From Rhizophagus sp. LPA8_4_AMF (Eukaryota; Glomeromycota; Glomeromycetes; Glomerales; Glomeraceae): 21,801 bases of DNA. Made by a program: the position numbers and the translations under genes. Below, piece after piece: positions 1 through 9,143 of the stretch. The notes beneath the pieces were generated by a model. That model was not told where the DNA came from. It did not search any database and saw only the letters and a list, made by a program, of their open reading frames with translations. The stretch spans positions 1 to 21,801 of the forward strand of contig JADRCO010001171.1 of the NCBI GenBank assembly GCA_021464525.1, read 5' to 3'. Numbering within the stretch: position 1 is the stretch's first letter; each line of letters begins with the position of its first letter.

Positions 1-66
1 TAAAAATAAACATAATATTAGTTATATATTTTTATTTTATAAATATTTTAAGTTTTAAATATTAAT

Positions 67-95
67 TGTTGACGTACTGTTGACGTAGTCAACAG
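67..95. repeat. Tandem TGTTGACGTA repeat ending in a perfect palindrome
   Basis: An 11-bp unit, TGTTGACGTAC then TGTTGACGTAG, occurs twice in tandem (67-88). The second unit is part of a perfect inverted repeat, CTGTTGAC-GTA-GTCAACAG (77-95). Each unit contains TGACGT, the core bound by bZIP factors of the CREB/ATF type. Such a site could be regulatory, but no gene start lies close by, so this is only a candidate. It stands out because the surrounding DNA is nearly pure A and T. Confidence 0.5.
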
Positions 96-923
96 GTGAA
101 TCCTAGTTATTTATAAAAAAGATTAATAAAATGTGATTTATATAATTTGTTAATGCATTTAACTATTTTAAAAATATCGTCATAAATTTACAACAATTAT
201 AAACTAGTATTTATTTTAATTTATGGTTTATTAAAAAAAATCAAAATCCATAGAGTAAAAAATGTTTTATTTATAATTAAAGATGAAACTGGTTTTTACG
301 ATCTTTGGTTCTTAGCTGATTCCTGGAATTTCAGGCCAGTCTGTCATTGTAAATTTATTAAAAAAGAGGGTATTTTCCTAATTATATATCATATGATATT
401 AATAAACATCTAAAAAAAGTAGGTAAAAATCTCGACTTACCATACTATTTCAAAATCTAAGTAGCAAAGAGAGTGTATTAAAAATAAAGGAACATTAGAA
501 ACATTCCTAAAGCAAAAAAATCAATAAAAAGGGAACCCCAGCTTATCACCAATTTTGCCCATTTCAAAATTTGTCATATCTAAAACAAGAAAAGCAACAT
601 TAAATTATATTCCTAAAATAAAAAACAATGAAAAAAAAAGAATGAACTCGCTTTTGATTCATATAGTATTATTCATTTGGGTTCTTTACGTCATTCTCTC
701 CCTAAAAAGAGGAAAACATAAAAAAGTTTTTTATAATAAGAAAACAAAGCTTATTTATTGTCTGTATAACATCCATTTTGAAATCCAGGTCTAGGGAGTG
801 TAATAAACACTATCCCCTCTAATCTACCATTTCACCAAATTCCAAACCAGTGGGTGATCCTAAAAAAAAAGAAAATAAACCAGATCAAAAAAAAGAATAA
901 ACAATTTTTTTTAAAAAAGGGAT

Positions 924-937
924 TTGCCGAAAGGCAA
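924..937. repeat. Small hairpin with GAAA tetraloop
   Basis: TTGCC (924-928), GAAA (929-932) and GGCAA (933-937) form a perfect 5-bp stem with a GNRA-type loop. Just downstream, ATTACTTTA (937-945) and TAAAGTAAT (968-976) form a second perfect 9-bp inverted repeat. There is no sign of a host transcript, and the stem is short enough to arise by chance. Confidence 0.35.
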
Positions 938-1076
938 TTACTTTATTCAAATATATATACCAATTATTAAAGTAATAACATGATAAAACATAACAATTTA
1001 AGGAAGCATTCTTTTAAAAAAAAAAATGGCAAAACAATTCTTTAAAAAGACATTTTAAAAACAGGTTTGAACAATA

Positions 1077-1099
1077 AATAATAATAATAATAATAATAA
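1077..1099. repeat. (AAT)n microsatellite
   Basis: Seven uninterrupted AAT units plus two bases. A simple sequence repeat in non-coding DNA with no functional inference. Confidence 0.9.
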
Positions 1100-1344
1100 G
1101 CAAATTAGAAAACTGCTTAAAGACGTCAAGAAAAAAATAAAATTAAATAAAGGTAACATAATAATAATTTCTTTTAAGAAGAAAACACTTCAAAATGGTC
1201 TTGTAAACCGTAAAAAAAAAATAAACCAGGTTAAAAAACCTTAACGATCATTTGGGCAAGATACAAAAGATTGATCAGTCTTAAAAAATAATGCGTTTAA
1301 AAAATTTCGACGTTGAGATGAAATTATTCTAATAACTTTAGTAA

Positions 1345-1393
1345 TTTTTTACTTTATTATTTATTTGTTTATTATTTATTTTAAAGTAAAAAA
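1345..1393. repeat. 12-bp inverted repeat, A+T-rich
   Basis: TTTTTTACTTTA at 1345-1356 is the exact reverse complement of TAAAGTAAAAAA at 1382-1393, separated by a 25-nt TTATT-rich spacer. It could be a small foldback element or simply chance in A+T-rich DNA. Confidence 0.4.
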
Positions 1394-1947
1394 ATAATAA
1401 TCGTTGAATACGTCCATTGTTTTACGAAACGTCAATAATTTTAAAAAGAATATTTTATCATACTTTTATCAACCATTTTTATTTTAATTTTGTCACACGA
1501 AATCTAATTTATCGTATATTGTCTTAATTTAATAAACTTTAATTTCAACATAATGAAAAACAAATTTTTTTGTAATCAATTCCGGGATTCCGGGTGTACT
1601 GATGTGAGTTAAATTTTAAAAATTTATAAATTCTAATTTTTCATATATGATTATAAATTCCCATTATTTAATAATATTCGAATTCAATCAAATGAATAAA
1701 TATAAAATAAAGGGTAATGAGTAACTGTTGTATTTACAATAAGCAAATATCATTTGTGGAAAATTTCATGCCGTAGTTACGAGTTCACGTGTGCCGAGTG
1801 GATTTATACAACGGTTGTACTAGTAAATCTTTGATAAGTTCTTATATTACAAGTAACGTAATTAAGCGAGAGTATAATATCATTTGAAAAAAAATACGAA
1901 TTTATATATCGAAATTTCCCAATTCGAATTTTCTTTTCAAAATTTAG

Positions 1948-2502
1948 TCTTATTGCTATTCCTCTTTTTTAATAATCCCACCTTTTTATTCTAATAAAAA
2001 AGCGGTGTATAATTTATCAACTATTTATTATCCAATAATAATTTCAATAGATTATAAACCCTTAGTCCTTTACCTTTCTTTTAGATTTGATACTTTTCGT
2101 TTAATTACATTGAAAGAATTTATCATTCATTTATTATCACTTTTTGAATCGTTTATTACAAACGAAATGATTATTCCCTTGGATAAGATTGATTGATCAC
2201 CCAATGAAAAGGAGGAAAATATATTATCACATTCAATTAATAAATCTGATAATGAAGCTATTGAAATCATTTTGATACCATGCAAACTTGCTGGTTGAGA
2301 AAGGCCCGTAAAACATGACATTCCAAGTAAGTCATTAGATGATAAAAAAATACTCTCATGGATTTTCCCTTTACAAAATCAAAATCAAAAGGTAATGATT
2401 TCAGAGTTTGGTAACAGATCACCCAGCGAAATATCTAACACTCTTAATAAATTATCAATAAATGGTTTCCCTGACTCTTTCTTACGTACTCTAAATCCAT
2501 AA
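1948..2502 (+). pseudogene. Decayed reading frame with two in-frame TGA codons, unrecognised
   Basis: One frame stays open from just after a TAG at 1945 to a TAA at 2500-2502, apart from two TGA codons at 2194-2196 and 2296-2298. It has no ATG near the 5' end; the first candidate start is GTG at 2005. The part after the first TGA reads like protein, with mixed charged residues such as SPNEKEEN, LDDKKILSW and ISEFGNRSPSEIS, less biased than the surrounding DNA. If both TGA codons stood for tryptophan, about 185 codons would be continuous. That pattern fits either a nuclear pseudogene with two TGG-to-TGA changes or a fragment of mitochondrial or mitochondrial-plasmid origin, where fungal TGA is Trp. 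I do not recognise the protein family. The 64-residue frame on the other strand here is a shadow. Confidence 0.4.
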
Positions 2503-3241
2503 ATTAAATACATAAAAGCTCCGTATTTATACAACTAAAATGTTAAAATTTATTTTATATGAAAATGAGTTAATTTTATTTTTATTTTGGATCTAATTTG
2601 TACTTTGTAATTTATTTTTTTTTATTTTTATTTTTTTTTTTTTGTGAAAAATGTATTAAGTTTATAGAACAATACTTTAAACAACTGAAGTCAAGGTTTT
2701 CATCACTAACCACAATATAAAATCTGATTTTTTTTAATAAATGACTATTGAATAACCGTCGAGGCAGTTGTAATAACATACCTCAAACAGCTTATACATA
2801 AAAGCATCTATATAAAAGTATCACGGACCGCGATATATTCCTACCTAAAAAAAACAAATAAAACTACAACTAAAATAATTCTTCAGTAATAATCTGTCTA
2901 CCAAAACTCAACACTATCAAACCATTTGTGTTTAAATAATTTATGTTAAACTATCCAAAAAAAAAACTGTAAATCTGTATACTTCATGGTTTTTTTTTGT
3001 TTTGCCTTAAAGTCTTCCTCAATAGTTTTAAATTAAAACTACGAAACTACAATCCACTCCAAAGTTTTGTAAATAGACCGAAATCCATCGGATAAATTTA
3101 TTGCCGAATCTTTATTTTTCCGTGCATCAAATATCCCGATTTTTATTCGCTCTTCATTTCTCCCGAAATCTTCCGCTTTAGAAGTATTTGCTGCGCCACC
3201 TGCGGCTGGCAGAATTTTTTGTTGAAAACCGAAATACCGAG
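2503..3241. other. Non-coding DNA, nothing recognised
   Basis: A+T-rich with long T-runs around 2610-2645. From about 3110 to 3240 the base composition is less extreme (TGCGCCACCTGCGGCTGGC near 3191-3209), which hints at an old mobile-element fragment, but no frame is open for long and I cannot name it. Confidence 0.5.
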
Positions 3242-3397
3242 CCTATAAACCAATGTCGGACAACTTCCCGACAGGACATTTTCCCGACAGCCTAATCCCG
3301 GCCGTTTGTTCACGTGTTAGTGCATAACTCTGCATAACTCTGGCCAAACTTGTCGGGCAAATATCCTGTCGGGAAATCGTGGTGTAACCCTATAAAC
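3242..3397. mobile_element. MITE-like element with inverted repeats and possible 9-bp target duplication
   Basis: The left arm at 3264-3289 (CTTCCCGACAGGACATTTTC and onward) is an imperfect inverted match to the right arm at 3351-3376 (TGTCGGGCAAATATCCTGTC and onward), with only about three mismatches over 26 positions. The same 9-mer, CCTATAAAC, flanks the structure at 3242-3250 and 3389-3397, as a target-site duplication would. Nine bases is the size typical of Mutator-like elements. The core is only about 140 bp and has no coding capacity, so this would be a non-autonomous element. A 10-bp direct repeat, TGCATAACTC, lies inside it at 3321-3330 and 3331-3340. The outermost bases do not pair well, so the exact ends are uncertain. 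Confidence 0.55.
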
Positions 3398-4553
3398 ATC
3401 CACACTCTAGAAACTGTAAAGAACAGTTTCGTGACGACGTTTGACTCTAATGTTGAAGTCCTTGCAATAACCATAGTTCCCACCAGCTTTGTATTGTTTT
3501 TAATTGAGCTTTTTATTCGGAGAATAACGACTTTTGTTGCAAACGACTTTGGGCGAAAATATTCGAGTTACATAAAACTCCCAAAAAACCTGGTGTATAG
3601 ATGTAACAAAAAAATGTCAATAGTTGGAAGCAATTAAGAAAGCAAAAAAGAGCACCCTTCTTATATCTCTTCTGTACTTTTTCTCGTCCTGAAATTTTTG
3701 TCAACAGAAGGAGTATTCCTTCAATTCTGAATTTTCTTTTTGAAATCTTATTCTTTTATTATTTATTAATTTCGATTTCTTAACACTTAGATTTATTATA
3801 TAACCTAATTATAATTAATTATTTTATTATTATATACAAGAATTTTTTGTAGCAAAAAAAAAAAAAAGGTTTAAACATTTATATATTGATTGATAAATGT
3901 ATTAACATAATTAGATGATTAAAATCTTATATACAATAAAATTACATAAAAATATATATATTACCTTATCTCATGATTTGCTATAATTTTATTTATTATT
4001 TTTTAAACATACTAATAAGTCTTCTAGTTAAAAAAAGATGAATACAAATATCCATCTGATTATTTATTTTATATTGTTTTGTTTTTTATCTTCATTTTTT
4101 GAATAAAATTTCACTCTACAATACGATAAAGACTTTACATGCTCAGTTGAAGATCGAACGACTCTTATTAATGAATGTATCCAATTCTTGAAACTAGATT
4201 TATGGTGAATATTCTTGAACAAACATTTTTATAATATATCTTGTCTAATTTTAACTTTGCTAATAAGCGGAATATGGTTATGTATTAACTGCAAGGCTGG
4301 CCAAATGACTTCTTCTGTAGATTCAATCTTATCAGAAAATAGCCACCTCATTTCGTGTTACTAACAAAAAAAAATTAATTTTGTTCAAAAATCAATTTAT
4401 TTACGATCGACACATATGTAGACATAAAAATTTATTGATTTTAGCACAGTCAAACGTAGGACAAGAATAGCTTCTTACTAAAATTATATTTTTTTGCTGC
4501 ATGAGAATGATTTACTACATATTACACAACTTATTTCGTAAACACCAAATTTC
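3398..4553. other. Intergenic DNA upstream of the kinase gene
   Basis: No gene is supported. Open frames on both strands at 3350-3704 overlap each other and the MITE-like element, start without a proper ATG context and show no family similarity. The rest, to the TATA-like motif at 4554, is A+T-rich. Confidence 0.5.
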
Positions 4554-4638
4554 TATAAATAGTACAAAATTTTTTTTTTCTCTCTTTTCAACGTAAAACT
4601 TAACTCCCGCAGTAAAAACTATTATCACATTAATAACT
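4554..4638 (+). promoter_or_regulatory. Likely core promoter and 5' leader of the kinase gene
   Basis: TATAAATA at 4554-4561 lies about 78 bp before the kinase ATG. It is followed by a T/C-rich tract around 4571-4590 (a T-run then CTCTCTTTTC) and an A-rich leader to the ATG. A TATA-like box followed by a pyrimidine tract is a common fungal promoter arrangement. Position and composition are seen; promoter activity is inferred. Confidence 0.45.
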
Positions 4639-6797
4639 ATGTCTAGTAACACTGAACTTAATTTTATTGATAATTCAAATGAGTGGATTAATTGGATTGA
4701 AGAATCTATTGCGAAAAAGCAAATTAAATATTATGATTATAATCATTTTAATAATATGCAAGAAATTGGTTTTGGAAGTTTTGGAAAAGTCTATCGTGCA
4801 AATTGGAAAAGTTCTCATACTAGTTATTTAGCATTGAAATCTTTCTTTAATTTCAATGTTATGGCTAAAGAAATTGTTAACGAAGTAACTATTATATATT
4901 GCCTTAATAATATGTTAACGTAAATTATGTCCCTAATTTATTCATTTCTATTTTGGTTTAGCTTAAGCTTCAGAGTGAAATTGATTTTCATGAAAATATA
5001 ATTCGCTTTTATGGCATTACAACAGGTATTATAAATATTTTTATCATTATCTTAATAAATGAAAGAATCTAAACAAATTTTTTTTTTTTCAAAAGAAAAC
5101 CAGAGCAACAATTCAAAAAAATATTTTTTAGTGATGGAATACGCCAATAATGGTACCCTTCGAAGCTATTTAAATGGATGCTTTAAGAAACTTACTTGGA
5201 ATGACAAATTAAATCTAGCATTTCAGTTATCTAATGCTTTATTATTCTTGCACGATGAAGGGATTGTGCATCGTGATTTGGTAGGTTATTTACTTCTTAA
5301 CATTATATTAAAATTATAAAGTTTGTAAAATTAATGCACCTAATATTATTATAATTTTAATTAATGATAGCACTCTAATAACGTATTAGTTCATAAGGAT
5401 ACCGTTAAATTAGCTGATTTTGGGTTATCAAAAAAAATTGAGGAATCATCCAATATTCATTCAAAATTATTTGGAATGGTTACTTATGTTGATCCACAAA
5501 TATTTAATAGAAAAAGAGATAGCAATAACAAAATACAATTATATTCATTAAATAAAAAGAGTGATGTTTACAGTATTGGCGTACTCTTATGGGAAATATC
5601 TAGTGGGCGACCACCTTTTTGTGATGAACCATATGATGCTGGTTTGGCTGTGGAAATATTACATGGTCTTAGAGAGAAACCTATTCCCAATACGCCTGAG
5701 GATTATATAAAAATATATACTGGTAAATACAAATAAATTTTAATTATGTTCATATTAATTATGTTTATTAACTAAAGTATATTTTATATTCAGATTGCTG
5801 GAATAGCGAACCAGATAATCGTCCAACTATCAACCAAGTTATTGAAAAATTAAATGCAATTACTTTAAAAGAAAGTATAAATATCCAATTATCAATTGAA
5901 CAGCAGAATATTGTTGAAACTCCTAAAAATATTATTAATGATTCATTGTGTGGAGAAATGTCTCAACTTATTCAAAAATTCAATAATATGAATACAGAAG
6001 AAATGGATATTTCAATATCATCAGAGAATAGATTTGACATTATAGTTAATGAAATAATTCTCCTTCTTGAAAATATAGAAACGGAAAGGAAAAAATATGT
6101 AATTGTTAATTATCTTAATAATCATAATATAACTCCACAAGAAATTTATAATTGGTTATTGAATAATCAGAGTATTTCAAATTCTGTTTTTTTACTTGGA
6201 ATATTTAATCATTTTGGAATTGAAATTAATGTTGATAAACAAAAAGCATTTGAATTATATCAAAATGCAGCAAATTCAGGAAATGCATCTGGAATAGTTA
6301 GTTTAGGATATTGTTATCGCAAAGGAATTGGAACCAATATTGATAAACAAAAAGCGTTTGAATTATGTCAAAAGGTAGCAAATTTAGGAAATGCACGTGG
6401 AATATGTAATTTAGGATATTGTTATGAAAATGGAATTGGAACCAGTATTGATAAACAAAAGGCATTTGAATTATATCAAAAAGCTGCAAATTTAGAAAAT
6501 ACGCTTGGAATGGCTAATTTAGGATATTGTTATTTATATGGGATTGGAACCAATGTTGATAATCAAAAGGCATTTGAACTGTATCAAAAGGCTGCAAATT
6601 TAGAAAATGCAGTCGGAATATGTAATTTAGGATATTGTTATGAAAAAGGAATTGGAACCAGTATTGATAAACAAAAGGCATTTGAACTATATAAAAAGGC
6701 TGCAAATTTAGGACATTCTTTAGCTCGATATAATTTTGCTATTATGTATCAAAGTGGAGAAAGAGTTAAAAAAGGCATAAATAAAGCAATTTATTAG
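4639..6797 (+). CDS. Protein kinase with C-terminal Sel1 repeats (five exons)
   Basis: Exons by eye: 4639-4884, 4962-5025, 5096-5280, 5371-5722 and 5794-6797, giving about 616 residues. The third exon could instead begin at 5066 in the same frame, adding 10 residues. All joins keep frame and use GT-AG introns of 70-90 nt. The N-terminal part is a complete kinase domain of the tyrosine-kinase-like type: glycine loop IGFGSFGKV (43-51), ATP-binding Lys67 in LALK, catalytic loop HRDLHSNN with Asp164 and Asn169, metal-binding DFG at 181-183, and SDVYSIGVLLWEI in the C-lobe. Residues from about 412 onward are Sel1 repeats of 36 residues, an alpha-solenoid used for protein binding. No signal peptide or membrane segment is seen, so a cytosolic signalling kinase is expected. 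Its substrate is unknown. The C-terminus is shortened: TAG at 6795-6797 and TAA at 6798-6800 stand where WY is expected, and the frame then continues to a TAA at 6861-6863. Confidence 0.88.
6285..6797 (+). repeat. 108-bp tandem coding repeats (Sel1 array)
   Basis: The motif GGATATTGTTAT recurs at 6306, 6414, 6522 and 6630, exactly 108 bp apart, which is one 36-residue Sel1 unit (core GYCY-x2-GIGT-x2-D-x-QKAFEL). A more diverged unit precedes the array and a degraded one follows it. The units are very alike at DNA level as well as protein level, so the array probably grew by recent unequal crossing-over. The two minus-strand open frames in this region are shadows of the repeat. Confidence 0.9.
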
Positions 6798-6863
6798 TAA
6801 ACAAAATCTACTGAACAAGAATATCAAGAAGCTCGAAATAAATTAGATAGATTAATCAATTAA
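6798..6863 (+). pseudogene. Severed C-terminal tail of the kinase-Sel1 frame
   Basis: After the tandem TAG-TAA the same frame continues for about 20 sense codons (…STEQEYQEARNKL…) and ends at TAA 6861-6863. The tail resembles the usual end of a Sel1 protein, where a conserved IYWY-type motif precedes a short charged helix. The stop codons sit exactly at the expected Trp-Tyr. I read this as coding sequence recently lost by nonsense mutation. Translation beyond two stops is unlikely. Confidence 0.6.
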
Positions 6864-7850
6864 AAGAATATACTGTAATAATTAATTTTTATTATGTATT
6901 CCGTATTTTTCTATAAATATGGCATATTCAGATAATTAAAATAACTCTCATAGTAAAAACGGATTTGGTCCAAAATCCCGAAGCTCATAATCCTGACATA
7001 CAATACTCAACACTCAAAATTCCGAAAAAACAAAATCCTGAAATGTTATAATTCTGAAACCCGTGATACTGACAGAGACATAATTCCGGAATTTCTTAAT
7101 CCTACCTGCAAGTTACAAATTCCTGAAATTAAAAAAAAAAAATCAATACCTAAAACTTCGCCACCTGGAATAACTGTTTGGACAAACACTCCAGATTTTT
7201 ACTTCGAAAACCTTCGGCCTCTGACTGAAGAACCATCGTATTATAAATATTTTTTACAATAAATTATAATTTTTATTTTATTTATTAATTGTTCATAAAA
7301 TTTATAATAAATAAATTTCTCTATTAAAAATATGATTTTATTATTTAACTTTTAATTACTTTTAATTGAAGATACATTATTTAATTAAAAAAAAATATTA
7401 TTATTTATTGATTGACGAAAATGTTTAAATATTTTCACGTGGCAAAATTTTTAAATAGATAATGTCTTTGCCATTACATAATTATTTCAATATATATTTT
7501 TTATTACTAAAAATTCTGCCGCTATTTTTTTAAGAGATGTGGCTTTTTATTCGAAGAATAATTTAATATTTGTATTTAGTTAATTTAAACGCATTTGACA
7601 TACAGTTTCTATTTATAGAAAAAAATTTGAAATACTTTATTAAATAATAAGGGGTAAAGGGACTAAATTTTAAAATTTGTGGCTTATCAAATAAAAAGGG
7701 AAAAGTATATTATTAATCATTGCATTGTTTAAGCAACTTATAATCAGTTTTATTTTTTTTTATTCAAAATTCCTGTCAAAGTTCATTTCATCAATTTTCA
7801 CTTTAAGATACTCCAAACTAAATATTTTATAATATGAATGAAATTTGCGA
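6864..7850. other. Non-coding DNA with a degenerate CCGAA/CCTGAA repeat
   Basis: No gene is seen. From about 6970 to 7130 short units of the form AAATCCCGAA, AATCCTGAC, AAATTCCGAA, AAATCCTGAAA, AATTCTGAAA and AAATTCCTGAAA follow one another with irregular spacing, a degenerate short-period repeat. The rest, to the transposase relic, is A+T-rich without open frames. Confidence 0.5.
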
Positions 7851-7895
7851 ATTTGTGAAAAATGAAATGATAAAATAAACGTTTATAAATATTTA

Positions 7896-9143
7896 ATGGT
7901 AAAAGAACATGTTCGAGATAATACCTATTATTTGTGTTGTGAGAAAAGAAGATCGTGAGATTGTAAAGGTCACGCAATAACAGAATTTTCTTATGGTTCG
8001 TACTATCTTCAAAAATCTGCTGACCATAACTATTCTCCCCAAGTCAGTGACAGAATTGTTGCAAATGCTGTAGCAAATATCAAACGGCAAGCTAAAGAAA
8101 CAAGAGATCAACCTGTGTAAACCATCCAAAGCAATCTCATTAACATTTCAGAAGAAATTACTAACTCAAGATGCTCTTCATGCAAAAATTAAATATGTTA
8201 GAAAAGCTGAAATGTCTCAATCACAAACTCTTGATAAAATCAATATTCCAGAATCTCTTCGGTCTACTTTAAATGGAGAAGTAAAAGATCAATTGTTGGG
8301 GAAGAGAGATTTCTTCTTTTACTACATAGGCTAATATTCGCCATTTATCATAAGCTCTATTTGGATCTATTAACTATATACAATTCATGCACCCATTGAA
8401 GCAGTAGAAACTTTAGGATTCTTCCACTTGTATATGTATTAATAACAAGTAAATCAAGAACTATATATGCGACTCTTTCAAGATTTATTGCTAAAGTAAG
8501 TGATATTAAATTAATACCTTCAACAATTATCATGGATTTTAAACAGACAGCAATAACAATAAAGGATGCTTTTATCTTTAAGTCAGAGTCGTTGGGAAAA
8601 TCCAAGAAGTTTTCTACCCAATATGGTACTGATAAACATCTCGGCATTATGTTACGCCAATTATCTGCTTTGACAATTTTACCAACAGACGTTATTCCTA
8701 ATGCATTTGATATTTAAAAGCCGGAAATATCTTTTATTATATTTACAGAATAATATGACACCACCATTTGTGAAATAGCAGTAATAATATAGTGCAAAGT
8801 TCACTCTTTTTCCCACCAAAGTTATGGTCTGTGCATGATTCAGTTGAAACTAGAAATTCCAAGAACACAAAATGTAGTGGAAGCTTTGCATCAGTATTGG
8901 AAAACATTAATTGGCCAAGTACATGTAGGAGTTTTCAGAATTATTCAAGAGTTTCAAAAAGAGCAGCATCAAGTTGAGATTCAGATAGAAAAAATTCTCT
9001 GTAGTGAACAATGCACATTCAGTCCAAATCAGAAGAAACATTTGATTGAGCGAGAAAAAAGAATTATGACCATTTTTAATGGTCAGGAAAATCGCACAGT
9101 AACAGATTTTCTTCAAGGAATAGCACACAATATCTCATTGTAA
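7896..9143 (+). pseudogene. Broken FLYWCH/MULE-type transposase
   Basis: Fragments in consistent order match a Mutator-like transposase with an N-terminal FLYWCH-type zinc finger. First comes YYLCCEKRRS, a TGA at 7956-7958, then DCKGHA and DHNY (the finger, with its final HNH degraded), and a TAA at 8118-8120. After a shift near 8160 the frame reads LTQDALHAKIKYVRKAEM. After a further disruption around 8290-8400 it reads VYVLITSKSRTIYATL, then IIMDFKQTA (a core Asp region) and MLRQLSALTILPTDVIPNAF, ending at TAA 8715-8717. Then come LFFPPKLWSVHDSVE, a one-base shift near 8850, IPRTQNVVEALHQYWK and RTVTDFLQGIAHNISL, to TAA 9141-9143. The DGTF-type first catalytic Asp segment expected before the YTIHAP region is missing. 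With several stops, frameshifts and a deletion, this is a dead copy. Terminal inverted repeats were not found. Confidence 0.75.

Larger units (their letters stand above)
1..1947. other. A+T-rich intergenic DNA, no gene seen
   Basis: This stretch is dominated by A- and T-runs, with stops in all frames and no convincing splice-linked exons. Distinct items are a TGACGT palindrome near the left end, a small TTGCC-GAAA-GGCAA hairpin at 924-937, an (AAT)n microsatellite at 1077-1099 and a 12-bp inverted repeat at 1345-1356/1382-1393. A lysine-rich open frame at 555-794 has no ATG at its 5' end and no recognisable composition, so I do not call it a gene. Confidence 0.6.

Noticed and set aside
555..794. 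79-codon lysine-rich open frame
   Set aside because: No ATG at its 5' end, low-complexity composition that follows the local A-richness, and no family resemblance.
1783..3317. GTTCACGTGT shared at 1783-1792 and 3308-3317 (CACGTG E-box)
   Set aside because: Ten matching bases with no wider similarity and no nearby gene start; likely chance.
3350..3704. Overlapping open frames on both strands
   Set aside because: They begin inside the inverted-repeat element, lack good starts and look like chance frames in less A+T-biased DNA.
5026..5095. Shorter 40-nt version of the second kinase intron (ending at 5065)
   Set aside because: In frame and possible, but the 70-nt version has the usual T-rich tract before its AG and a length like the other introns. 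Transcript reads would decide.
6298..6705. Two similar minus-strand frames (about 63 codons each)
   Set aside because: They are the reverse complement of the 108-bp Sel1 repeats; their likeness to each other comes from the repeat.
7893..9128. Minus-strand open frames across the transposase region
   Set aside because: The plus strand carries recognisable transposase motifs in order; the minus frames have none.
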